Below, one piece after another: positions 27,669-35,279 of a stretch of 64,000 nt of DNA. The notes beneath the pieces were generated by a model. The model saw nothing but the letters and a program-made list of their open reading frames with translations, was not told where the DNA came from and did not search any database. The number at the start of each line of letters is the position of its first letter. The stretch's first letter is position 1. The position numbers and the translations under genes are program-made. The stretch is from JARIHD01 sp963815935 (lineage in GTDB: Bacteria > Patescibacteriota > Saccharimonadia > Saccharimonadales > UBA4665): positions 62,001 through 126,000 of the forward strand of contig CAWFIL010000008.1 in assembly GCA_963815935.1 (NCBI GenBank). The letters are read 5' to 3'.

Positions 27669-28769
27669 TCAAACTAATTTGTCGACAATAGTATGCACGG
27701 CTTCGGCAAATCGCGCAGGGGCAAAGGATTCGGCGTGTTTTTGGATGGTGGGGGCGTTATATCTCTGGGCGTCAAACGCCGAGAGTGCAGCACAGAGCGA
27801 ATCAACCGTCTGCTCTTCAAAGAACATACCTGTTTTGCCGGGAATAACATAATCCATAGCGCCACCGGCCCTGTAGGCGATCACTGGCGTGCCGGCGGCC
27901 AGTGCTTCGACGGGTGTTACGCCGAAATCTTCGAAGGCTGCGAAGACGAACGCCTTAGCGCTCGAGAAATAGGACGCCATTTCGGCATCGGAGACATTAC
28001 TTGGAAATGTGACAGTTGGGCCTGCCAGCTTAACGAGTCGCTCGTGTTCAGGCCCTCGGCCGATAACAGTCAGCGGCAGCTGTAATCTTGTACAGGCCTG
28101 TACGATAAGTTCTGTGTGTTTGTATGACGTTTGTCGGCCGGCCGTTACAAAGCCTGATCGCTTTTTTGAGCTGTGATGTGCAAAACGCTCGATGTCAATT
28201 GGCGGAAATATAACGACGGACTCACGATTGTAATATGTCTTTATCTCTCGCTGAGTATGCGTGGAGTTAGCGATTAGCACATCCGGTCGCTTGGATGCCT
28301 TGAGATCCCAGCGGCGGAGTGGCCCGACCAACAGGCGTAGGCCAAGACGGGCTAATGGATCAAATACACCGAACCCCGGCCGACTCAGATACTGGTCGTA
28401 ATGCCGCCAGTAGTAATGTGTTGGTGCGTGGCAGTAGCAAACGTGCGGGATGCCTTTGGGCACGCGGACACCTTTAGCTTCGCCGTTGCCCGAACTGCTG
28501 ATTACGAGGTCATACCCCGACAGGTCCAGGTGGGTGAACCACCAGATGCGTAACAGACCGACAAACTTACGGACTGGTCCCAAATATTGTAGGAAACCGG
28601 TTATGACCTTGCCGTCTAAGCGTTGCCGCCATTCGTCAGTACAATATGAGGTGTATATGGGGGCGTCCGGAAACATCCGGTGTAGTTCGTACACAACGCG
28701 TTCGGCCCCGCCTCCCACAAGCCAGTCATGGACGATGGCTACCCTGAGCTGTTTGGCTCGTTTTGCCAT
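27669..28769 (-). CDS. Glycosyltransferase family 4, WbaZ-like mannosyltransferase
   Basis: 366 residues. VAIVHDWLVGGGAERVVYELHRMFP at the N-terminus, HVCYCHAPTHYYWRH, and FAAFEDFGVTPVEALAAGTPVIAY at the donor site match the WbaZ-type group of GT4 enzymes. It starts 2 nt after the stop of the sugar-phosphate transferase gene, so it likely adds the second sugar, plausibly mannose given the GDP-mannose genes nearby. Confidence 0.85.
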   Translation of the reverse strand: MAKRAKQLRVAIVHDWLVGGGAERVVYELHRMFPDAPIYTSYCTDEWRQRLDGKVITGFLQYLGPVRKFVGLLRIWWFTHLDLSGYDLVISSSGNGEAKGVRVPKGIPHVCYCHAPTHYYWRHYDQYLSRPGFGVFDPLARLGLRLLVGPLRRWDLKASKRPDVLIANSTHTQREIKTYYNRESVVIFPPIDIERFAHHSSKKRSGFVTAGRQTSYKHTELIVQACTRLQLPLTVIGRGPEHERLVKLAGPTVTFPSNVSDAEMASYFSSAKAFVFAAFEDFGVTPVEALAAGTPVIAYRAGGAMDYVIPGKTGMFFEEQTVDSLCAALSAFDAQRYNAPTIQKHAESFAPARFAEAVHTIVDKLV

Positions 28770-28771
28770 GT

Positions 28772-30202
28772 CTATTTAGCCCCGCGGCCGCCAACTACGG
28801 CTCTAACGGTTTTTGCTAGGATAGTTAAATCGAGCCATAGACTCCAGTTTTGAACGTAGTACAGGTCGAGTGCCCGGCGTTCTTCAAAGCTGATATCGCG
28901 GCGGCCGGATACAGCGGCGAGCCCCGTCAGCCCCGTCTTGACGCTTAGCATTAGGTTCTTTTTGTTGTAGCTGTTAAGTTCGAAGGGCTCCAGTGGTCGT
29001 GGGCCAACAAGGCTCATATCGCCCTTTAATACATTAAAGAGCTGGGGAAGTTCGTCCAGGCTTGTCTTGCGCAGGAAGCGGCCAAGTTTGGAGATGCGCG
29101 GGTCGTTCTCTAGGAAGTCGCCGTTGCCCCGGAACTGCTTAGCCAGGTCTGGCCGTCCCATTTTGGCAAAGCCTTCTTCGGGGGTCATGCGGTGGTAGGC
29201 ATGTAGCTGGGTGCGGAACTTATATACGCGAATTTTGGTGCCAAAACGCGACAGACGTGTGTTACGCCAGATGGGGTCACCGTGGTCAAAGAGCATAATA
29301 ACGCAAATGACTGCCATAACCGGTAATGCCAAGATGAGCAGAATCGTACCAAACACGAGATCGAAGAGACGCTTAACAACGCGCCCCCAGCCAAATAAGG
29401 CGGTCTGATGGACGGTGACAACCGGAACAGAAGACCGGAACAATTCAACCTCTAAGTTGCCTACGAACATGCCGGTATTGGCTGGGATAAAGCGGTAACT
29501 TATGTGGTGCTCTTGAGCGTAGCTAAGAATCTCGGCGTTTTTGGGCTCGTCGGCGTAGAGTTCGGTCTGGATAATTCCATGCAGCTCCTCATTATTTCCT
29601 TTTAAAAATTGTTGGAAGGAAGGGTATGCGGCGACTTCACGCTTGCCTAGTAGCCGCTTTTGGCCAACGACGCCAATAATCTTATAGCCGGACTTTTTGG
29701 AGTCGGACAGCCAGTCGACGAGCTCTGCGGTAATTGGAGCGTTACCAATCAGTACTACTTTGGTGAGGCCGATATCATACGAAAATAACTGTACCCGGGT
29801 AAAGCGGGCCAAATTTCTAAAGATAATCAGAAACAGGAACCCAAACCCAAACCCGTAGATAGGTACCAGCCGGGCCGGAAAGATTGGCTGTTTGGAAATG
29901 AAGTTCCAGAAAATAACAAACAACAGCCCTATAAATGAGCCAATCAGTAGTCTGCCAAATTCGTTAAAACGCTTTTCGTAGATGTTGCTGTTGTATAGCC
30001 CAAGCCAGGCGAAGATGAGAATCCAGAAAGGCAAGACGGTCAAGAAAATGCCCAGGTAGGTGAGGGCGTGTATCGGCTCCAATAGAGGCCGAGGGTCAAG
30101 CTTTACCCGCAAAATGTAAGCGGCTACGAATGCTGCCACCAGAGCAAGAAAATCTCCTACCACCAAACATGCGTTGTATATAAGAGAAACGTTATTTTTC
30201 AT
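28772..30202 (-). CDS. Polyprenyl-phosphate sugar-1-phosphate transferase (WbaP/WcaJ-like)
   Basis: 476 residues from ATG 30200-30202 (upstream in-frame start at 30223 is unsupported). Four N-terminal hydrophobic helices, a central nucleotide-binding-like domain (FSYDIGLTKVVLIGNAP), one more helix, then the catalytic domain with KRLFDLVFGTILLI, YKFRTQ, KTSLDELPQLFNVLKGDMSLVGPRP. This enzyme starts glycan synthesis by moving a sugar-1-phosphate onto undecaprenyl phosphate at the inner face. Operon with the following GT4. Confidence 0.92.
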   Translation of the reverse strand: MKNNVSLIYNACLVVGDFLALVAAFVAAYILRVKLDPRPLLEPIHALTYLGIFLTVLPFWILIFAWLGLYNSNIYEKRFNEFGRLLIGSFIGLLFVIFWNFISKQPIFPARLVPIYGFGFGFLFLIIFRNLARFTRVQLFSYDIGLTKVVLIGNAPITAELVDWLSDSKKSGYKIIGVVGQKRLLGKREVAAYPSFQQFLKGNNEELHGIIQTELYADEPKNAEILSYAQEHHISYRFIPANTGMFVGNLEVELFRSSVPVVTVHQTALFGWGRVVKRLFDLVFGTILLILALPVMAVICVIMLFDHGDPIWRNTRLSRFGTKIRVYKFRTQLHAYHRMTPEEGFAKMGRPDLAKQFRGNGDFLENDPRISKLGRFLRKTSLDELPQLFNVLKGDMSLVGPRPLEPFELNSYNKKNLMLSVKTGLTGLAAVSGRRDISFEERRALDLYYVQNWSLWLDLTILAKTVRAVVGGRGAK

Positions 30203-30260
30203 AGCTTTATGACATTGTAACACTCTCGTTCATAAGAGGTACACTGTGACAGAATAATGA

Positions 30261-30281
30261 CACAATATAGATCGCATTGTG
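30261..30281. promoter_or_regulatory. Inverted repeat upstream of gtrA-lexA-like operon
   Basis: CACAAT-N9-ATTGTG, a perfect 6-bp inverted repeat, ends 17 bp before a TATACT -10 box (30298-30303). It is placed where an operator or activator site would be. The second gene of the operon encodes a LexA-like DNA-binding protein, so autoregulation is possible but untested. Confidence 0.35.
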
Positions 30282-30310
30282 TTCGTCTGTAGTGCGCTAT
30301 ACTGGTATGA

Positions 30311-30757
30311 GTGATGAAACGTACCGACTTTCGTCTTTCGCGTCACAACATCGTACAATTTCTCGAATATATGGTCGGGGGTACTGTCTATTTCTGGTCG
30401 GGTTATGTCACGTTTGCTCTTTGCTATAGTGGTTTTGCTTGGGATTGGTTGCCGTCCAAACTGGTGGCTGACGTTGTAGGCTGGACATTGAACTACGCTA
30501 TCCAGCGCTACTGGGCTTTTAGCGCAAAAAACCTATCCCATCACGAACGACGCACACTGAGTCGGTACACATTGGTGAGCGTTGCCAATCTGGGACTCGA
30601 TTACCTCATTATATGGTGGCTAAAGAGTATCGGTATTAGCCCGTACGTTGGATTCTTTATATCGGCCGGTTTCTTTACGGTCTGGAATTACTTTTGGTAT
30701 CGCTTCTGGGTCTTCTTTGGTAAACGTAATCAGGAATCGGGAGTCGCACATGGCTAA
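30311..30757 (+). CDS. GtrA-family membrane protein
   Basis: 148 residues (147 if the ATG at 30314 is used). Four hydrophobic helices; YMVGGTVYFWSGYVTF at the start and FTVWNYFWYRFWVFFG at the end are GtrA-like. TATACT at 30298-30303 lies 7 nt before the GTG and 10 nt before the ATG, and no Shine-Dalgarno is seen, so a leaderless GTG start is possible. It likely moves a polyprenyl-linked sugar. It overlaps the LexA-like gene by 8 nt. Confidence 0.8.
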   Translation: MMKRTDFRLSRHNIVQFLEYMVGGTVYFWSGYVTFALCYSGFAWDWLPSKLVADVVGWTLNYAIQRYWAFSAKNLSHHERRTLSRYTLVSVANLGLDYLIIWWLKSIGISPYVGFFISAGFFTVWNYFWYRFWVFFGKRNQESGVAHG

Positions 30758-31202
30758 CACCGTCCGACCAACAAAAAAACAACGTGAACTGCTAACATTT
30801 ATCGAACAATTTATCGGCGAGCATGGCTACAGCCCAAGCTACCGGGAGATTATGTCTGGCCTTAGCTATACTTCGGTCGCTACGGTCGCATTGCACATCA
30901 ATAATCTTATTAAACGCGGTCATTTGCGCAAGCGCGATCATTCAGCGCGCTCACTGGAAGTAACCGCACCTTCTGACGAACCAAAGGTGACGAGCAATGC
31001 TGTCAAACCTGGCGAAGAGAAGTGGCTCGTAGAAAAAGTCGAGCACTTCTTTACCGAGGCAGAAGCACTTGGCGAGTTAACCCAGGAACATGTCGACCAA
31101 CTGTATGTACTTGTCGGATCGTTACGGGTGCTCAGCCTGGAAGGCGCTGCGCAAAGTTTCATGCCTCGCCTTACTGCTCTCAAACAAAAGCTTGCTTCAT
31201 AG
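30750..31202 (+). CDS. Stand-alone LexA-type DNA-binding protein without peptidase domain
   Basis: 150 residues from ATG 30750, which overlaps gtrA by 8 nt. Residues 1-68 match the LexA winged helix: TKKQRELLTFIEQFIGEHGYSPSYREI, SVATVALHINNLIKRGHL, then DHSARSLEV. In place of the S24 autopeptidase domain (no Ala-Gly cleavage site, no Ser/Lys dyad) there is an 80-residue helical tail. It therefore cannot self-cleave like LexA. It may be a repressor responding to another signal or a partner protein. The coupling to a gtrA gene is unusual. Confidence 0.78.
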   Translation: MANTVRPTKKQRELLTFIEQFIGEHGYSPSYREIMSGLSYTSVATVALHINNLIKRGHLRKRDHSARSLEVTAPSDEPKVTSNAVKPGEEKWLVEKVEHFFTEAEALGELTQEHVDQLYVLVGSLRVLSLEGAAQSFMPRLTALKQKLAS

Positions 31203-31264
31203 ATAGTGCTGTGTAGGCAAAATCACACCATACATGTAGTGCCCTGCATGCTACTATTGAAATA

Positions 31265-31365
31265 CGTTTAATACGGTGAATGCTGGAAGTCGGTGCGGGG
31301 GTATCTCCCAATTCCGACACTGTGCCGCAACGGTAAGGCCTAGGTGCCAAGTCCGATACAGCAAA
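31265..31365 (+). ncRNA. Cobalamin riboswitch aptamer
   Basis: The core reads TGGAAGTCGGTG (about 31283-31294), a small hairpin, then TTCCGAC closing the GTCGG stem, the hallmark CTGTGCCGCAACGGTAAG (31320-31337), and a B12-box-like AAGTCCGATACAGC (31349-31362). This order and spacing match the adenosylcobalamin/cobalamin riboswitch consensus (GGAA, GGTG, TCC, CCGCAACTGT, B12 box). The last box is one base short of consensus. An expression platform with a terminator follows, then a 540-residue gene of unknown function. Confidence 0.82.
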
Positions 31366-31383
31366 ACCGAGATCACGTACGTT

Positions 31384-31452
31384 CCCGAGCAGGAATAGGT
31401 CACTCTTTTTGAAGCCCCAAAAAACCTGCTGGAACACCCGAGCAGGTTTTTA
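31384..31452 (+). terminator. Riboswitch expression platform: antiterminator arm and intrinsic terminator
   Basis: A perfect 10-bp stem AAAACCTGCT (31421-31430) / AGCAGGTTTT (31441-31450), with a 10-nt loop and a short T-run, sits 5 nt before the GAGGG Shine-Dalgarno. The decamer CCCGAGCAGG occurs twice, at 31384-31393 and 31437-31446. The first copy can pair with CCTGCT of the terminator and so act as antiterminator. This is the expected layout of a transcriptional OFF switch on ligand binding. Confidence 0.75.
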
Positions 31453-31464
31453 TTAGAGGGAAAA

Positions 31465-33087
31465 ATGCCAACACAAAACCAGGAAATTTTGGACATCAAC
31501 GAGCATGAGGAGCTTATGCAGCTTGATGCAGTGTTTGAGCAGCAGTACGGCTCGCTGTTTGAGGCAGGGCCCCGTCCTGGTATGCTCATCGCCGAACAAG
31601 CGTTCCCTGAGTTGCAGCAGGCGGCTGAACTTGATACGGTTCACTTTTTGGGCGGTGTAGCGCTCCATGGCGTAGAGGTGGAAACATCGGGTGGGCCAGA
31701 AAAGCCCAATACATCCTCACTGATGGCGGCCACTCAATTGGCGGCGTTGGGTGACGAACAGGCTCGGAAGGTTGTTGCTCGCAATGTAGCGACTGACATC
31801 GCCGAACGGTTATTCAAAGCTGCCCACCAAACTACAGTAACTATGCGGATGGTCAACGGTCATCTGGAGCAAGACGGGCGTCTGTTGACCGACATTCATC
31901 GCAATACGCTAGAACATACGGTACTCATCGCGGAGATGATGCGCCGAACCAAATATGAACTTACTAATGCGATGTTATTCGAGCGGCTGCATCGTGCTGG
32001 CCTACTGCGTGACTACGACGCGATAGTATTCTCGCCGTCTTCAACCGAAATGTCCGCCGCTCAAAAGAAAGATTACGGGCTGTTTGCTGACACCGAGAGC
32101 TGCTCGATACAGTTGCTTATGGCTGAAGGAAATGATGTTACGCTGCAGACTGCCTTTGTTGCAGGCAAGCGCTCCCCGGATAGCGACCGGCACGACCTTG
32201 GCGCCATTCAGCAGCTTGCCGCTGAGCGAGGACTTGAGGTGGATACGAGCGATGGCTCGGGCGTTTTGAGTCATGTTTTTCTTGTGCCCAAGACGGACGT
32301 TGCGAATGTTGCCGACATCGTCAGATGGTACGATGACGCTGCGGGTGGTACTTTCTATGGCCTAGATCTGCCCCGGCAGGATTACCTGGCATATGCGCAG
32401 GCGTGCGAAGAACGCAGCAGTGACTTCGGTGGCATGGTTGAGTCGATCACCGAGCAACTATTGGCGGAAGCACACGACTTTCGAACGCCGCTAGAGGCAA
32501 TTCTCCGACTTGACGAACTATCAGAGCAGTATAGCGTAGAGCATGCCGTTAGGGATGGATCTATCGATGCTGCTGTATTTGGTGAGACGGCGGCCATGCA
32601 CATCGAAGAGGCGCGCTTCTTTATGCAGCAGGGGCAGTACGATCGCGCTGAGGAGTCGCTATCAATGGCTCAGCAGACGGCTGAGTCAAGTTCGTGCCCT
32701 CTATTCAAGAGTAGCGACACTACGACAGCAAAAGGACCTGATGGAGCGGGCGGAAATAATGAAGAAGGTGCCGGTGAAAAAAAATGGGGCAATTGCCCGT
32801 ACTGCAAGGCGAAAGTTTTTATTGATCCATGTGCCAAAAAGATATCCTGCTGGGATTGTACTGCAACCGTAATTAACGGCAAGGTTATCTCTAAGGGGAA
32901 TGGTGGTACTGCCAAGCGTATGGCTGAGGCCGAATCGCGTCGCCAGCAGAAGGCGCAGGATGCCCGTATGGCCCAAGAACACGACAGCGAATTTGCCGCC
33001 GAAGCAACCGAATTGTTTGACCACGAGACTGCCTCGAGTCATGAGGAGGCAGCGGCTGCCGGGTCGCTTGCGCTAGCCAATGCTTGA
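31465..33087 (+). CDS. Riboswitch-controlled 540-residue protein with zinc ribbon, unknown function
   Basis: 540 residues, acidic, no signal peptide or membrane helix, so probably cytoplasmic. Residues about 1-410 are mixed alpha/beta with no family I recognise. A low-complexity linker (about 412-440) follows, then a four-Cys zinc ribbon (CPYC ... CWDC, about 447-470) and a long charged, Ala/Glu/Gln-rich helical tail. GAGGG Shine-Dalgarno is 5 nt before the ATG. It follows a cobalamin riboswitch and terminator, so synthesis probably falls when cobalamin is present. No B12-binding motif (DxHxxG) is visible in it. Confidence 0.75.
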   Translation: MPTQNQEILDINEHEELMQLDAVFEQQYGSLFEAGPRPGMLIAEQAFPELQQAAELDTVHFLGGVALHGVEVETSGGPEKPNTSSLMAATQLAALGDEQARKVVARNVATDIAERLFKAAHQTTVTMRMVNGHLEQDGRLLTDIHRNTLEHTVLIAEMMRRTKYELTNAMLFERLHRAGLLRDYDAIVFSPSSTEMSAAQKKDYGLFADTESCSIQLLMAEGNDVTLQTAFVAGKRSPDSDRHDLGAIQQLAAERGLEVDTSDGSGVLSHVFLVPKTDVANVADIVRWYDDAAGGTFYGLDLPRQDYLAYAQACEERSSDFGGMVESITEQLLAEAHDFRTPLEAILRLDELSEQYSVEHAVRDGSIDAAVFGETAAMHIEEARFFMQQGQYDRAEESLSMAQQTAESSSCPLFKSSDTTTAKGPDGAGGNNEEGAGEKKWGNCPYCKAKVFIDPCAKKISCWDCTATVINGKVISKGNGGTAKRMAEAESRRQQKAQDARMAQEHDSEFAAEATELFDHETASSHEEAAAAGSLALANA

Positions 33088-33112
33088 CAAGCATAAGCGT
33101 GCTTGGTAGCAT
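33084..33112 (+). promoter_or_regulatory. Promoter of the 30-codon gene
   Basis: Consensus TTGACA (33084-33089), 17-bp spacer, TAGCAT (33107-33112). The -35 box overlaps the TGA stop of the preceding gene. The leader to the small gene's ATG is about 100 nt. Confidence 0.55.
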
Positions 33113-33217
33113 AGTATCTATCTTTTGCGAAGTGAATCGCTGGGAGACAAAAAGAGGTTAAAAACAAATAAAGACTTGAGTTCGTTGTCTTACAAAAACG
33201 AGCTTTAGGAGGATGTT

Positions 33218-33310
33218 ATGTCCGTCAAAATAAAAATTATCCGCACCAAACCGGCGCGGGTCCCGGTTACGGTTCGCCGCCCGGACTGGCAGGAGTTCCT
33301 GAGGTATTAA
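33218..33310 (+). CDS. 30-residue basic small protein, unknown function
   Basis: Too short for most callers but well supported: a perfect AGGAGG Shine-Dalgarno (33207-33212) 5 nt before the ATG, 30 codons, TAA at 33308, and a strong terminator 1 nt later. A separate promoter lies about 100 nt upstream. The peptide is highly basic (MSVKIKIIRTK, RVPVTVRRPDWQEF) with alternating beta-prone residues, no signal peptide or membrane helix, so it probably binds nucleic acid or a protein partner (inference). No family recognised. Confidence 0.65.
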   Translation: MSVKIKIIRTKPARVPVTVRRPDWQEFLRY

Positions 33311-33311
33311 G

Positions 33312-33343
33312 AAAAAGCTGCGCGATACATGCGCAGCTTTTTC
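33312..33343. terminator. Strong bidirectional intrinsic terminator
   Basis: Perfect 12-bp stem AAAAAGCTGCGC / GCGCAGCTTTTT with loop GATACAT. The A- and T-runs allow termination on both strands. It separates the 30-codon gene from the convergent DsbA-like gene. Confidence 0.9.
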
Positions 33344-33363
33344 TGATTTCTTAGATGTTCAGG

Positions 33364-33993
33364 CTAGCCCTTTTTGAGGGCGGCATCGATGAGCTTGGAA
33401 AACTCGTCAACGCTTGTAGCTTGGATTTTCTTGCCATTTAGGAAGAAGGTTGGTGTAGATAGTGGCTCACCAGTCTTGTTGAACTCATCTTTGTCGGCAT
33501 TGATGCGGTCGTTAATTTTGCTGCTGGCAAAATCTTTTTTGAATTGGGCTAGATTGAGGCCAAGCTGTTGGGCGTAGGTATCGAAATAGGTGTTGGCGCT
33601 GGTCGATTCGGACCATTCGCTTTGCTTTTGGTATAAGATGTCGTACATTTCCCAGAACTTACCCTGCTCGGAGGCAGCTTCTGCGGCGCGCGCGCCGGCG
33701 TAGGCGTTCTGGTGAATCTGGTTAAGCGGCAAGTTGCGGAACTGGAAAGCGATCTTGTCTTGGTATTTTTGGACGACCTGCTGAACAATGGTGTAGTACT
33801 GGGCGCAGTACGGGCACTGGAAGTCGCCGTACTCAACAAGTTTTACCTTAGAATCGGCGTTGCCTTTAATGTGGCTAGTTGGCTTGGCGCTTGTAGCGGT
33901 GCTGCCAGTATCCTTCTTGCTGCTGTTAACCCATAAAGCGCCGGCAAAGACGGCGATAATAACTCCTATAATTAGCCAGAAACGTTTGTCCAT
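33364..33993 (-). CDS. Membrane-anchored DsbA/DsbG-like thiol oxidoreductase
   Basis: 209 residues from the ATG at 33991-33993, chosen because an AGGAGAAG Shine-Dalgarno precedes it (the longer frame to 34023 has none). One N-terminal membrane helix (about 5-22), a Ser/Thr/Lys linker, then a thioredoxin fold with active site CPYC (Cys60, Cys63) in YGDFQCPYCAQYY and a cis-Pro loop STPTFFLNGKK. It would form or isomerise disulphides in exported proteins, fitting the Cys-containing secreted proteins in the window. Confidence 0.9.
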   Translation of the reverse strand: MDKRFWLIIGVIIAVFAGALWVNSSKKDTGSTATSAKPTSHIKGNADSKVKLVEYGDFQCPYCAQYYTIVQQVVQKYQDKIAFQFRNLPLNQIHQNAYAGARAAEAASEQGKFWEMYDILYQKQSEWSESTSANTYFDTYAQQLGLNLAQFKKDFASSKINDRINADKDEFNKTGEPLSTPTFFLNGKKIQATSVDEFSKLIDAALKKG

Positions 33994-34070
33994 TAGTCTT
34001 CTCCTTTTGCGATAGTATACCATTTATAGCTTTACGTTTGCCGTATATCAAGGCGTGGTAAGATGAAAGC

Positions 34071-35153
34071 ATGATCGGAATCATCTGCGGCTCACTACTC
34101 ATTCTTTTGGCACTCCTAAGCTTGGCCCTGCAGCGTCTGTATAGCAGTGTGCCCTCCCGAGAGCTGAAACGCCTTGCCCGCCGCGGCGACCATTTAGCAA
34201 AGGCGCTCTATCGGCCAGTTGCGTACGGGGCAAGTATGCGGTTGTTGCTGTGGGTAGTGGTGGGCGTGTCATTTTCTGCGGGCCTATTGATGGTTTTGCC
34301 GCATATGCCAACGCTGGCTGGCTTTGGCCTACTGGCTGCACTCCTGACGGTCTTCTTTGTATGGGTGCCTTCGATGCGTCTTACCGTGCATGCCGCCCAA
34401 CTCGCTGCTTTTTGTGCTCCTGTAGTGGTGAAGATTTTGTACTACACCCACGCACCGTTCGACTTTGTGGCGGGACTTGTTGGCAGACATAGGGAGCTGC
34501 CACGTCACAGTCGTCTATATGAGAGACAGGATCTGCAGGAGCTTATTAGTTTGCAACAGGGACAGGTGGACAACCGTATCCTCAAGGAAGAGCTGGAACT
34601 AGCCAGTAGGGCATTAGCGTTTGAGGATAAACACGCCGGCGATATCGTGCAACCTCGCCAGTCTGCTCATTTGGTTGATGCCGACGAGACAATCGGGCCG
34701 ATACTTCTGGATCAACTACACCAGAACCGGCAAGCTTCGTTCTTGGTATACAAAGACGGCAAGGACAATATTATTGGTTCGCTGGCAATGCGCGATGCGG
34801 TTGCCGCCAAAAAGGGCGGCCGGGTATTTGACCTAGTGCATAGTGATCTTACTTTTTTGCACGAAGATTTTACCCTGCGGCAAGTGCTGGGCGCCTTCCA
34901 GAAAACAGGACACAATGTAGGAGTAGTCATAAATAAGTTTGAGGAATTTGTTGGCGTAACCACACTAGATGATGTGCTCAAAGAACTGATAGGTGAACCG
35001 CAAGAAAACGTGGTCGGGAACTATGAGGATCGCAGCAATGTGGCTGCCTACGAGCCTGAGCAGATGGAAGCAGTGGTGCTGGTCGAAGATCGATCCGACC
35101 ATCAACAAGAAGCCGAGCCTACTTCCCCTGAGGCAACAGAGGTGGTAGAATAA
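34071..35153 (+). CDS. CBS-pair membrane protein, CNNM/TlyC-like
   Basis: 360 residues. N-terminal helices (about 1-20, 57-78, 82-100, 105-130), then a short cytoplasmic linker and a CBS-domain pair (about 195-315) with GDIVQPRQSAHLVDADE and VGVTTLDDVLKELIGE, as in CorC/CNNM proteins. An acidic C-terminal tail follows. The family is linked to magnesium or cobalt transport and ATP/AMP sensing, but the membrane part is divergent from DUF21. TAAGAT ends 6 nt before the ATG (probable leaderless mRNA). Confidence 0.75.
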   Translation: MIGIICGSLLILLALLSLALQRLYSSVPSRELKRLARRGDHLAKALYRPVAYGASMRLLLWVVVGVSFSAGLLMVLPHMPTLAGFGLLAALLTVFFVWVPSMRLTVHAAQLAAFCAPVVVKILYYTHAPFDFVAGLVGRHRELPRHSRLYERQDLQELISLQQGQVDNRILKEELELASRALAFEDKHAGDIVQPRQSAHLVDADETIGPILLDQLHQNRQASFLVYKDGKDNIIGSLAMRDAVAAKKGGRVFDLVHSDLTFLHEDFTLRQVLGAFQKTGHNVGVVINKFEEFVGVTTLDDVLKELIGEPQENVVGNYEDRSNVAAYEPEQMEAVVLVEDRSDHQQEAEPTSPEATEVVE

Positions 35154-35196
35154 GCAACAATGAGCGCAACTCGGGTACAAGATAACATGAATCCCC

Positions 35197-35241
35197 GGGT
35201 CGGCAAGCAGAGCTTGGCGGCTTTTCTTGCGTTACCGACCC
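35197..35241 (+). other. Hairpin in the aspS leader
   Basis: GGGTCGG (35197-35203) pairs perfectly with CCGACCC (35235-35241), with an inner CAAG/CTTG pairing and unpaired bases between. It lies 39 nt before the aspS ATG. No T-box or terminator features are present, so its role is unknown; it may be an incidental structure. Confidence 0.35.
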
Positions 35242-35279
35242 ACCTGCAAGCCTCTTAAATATTTGAACTAGGAGATTTT

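Noticed and set aside
35154..35279. T-box or other riboswitch upstream of aspS
   Set aside because: Only a simple hairpin with bulges; no T-box sequence and no terminator/antiterminator pair.
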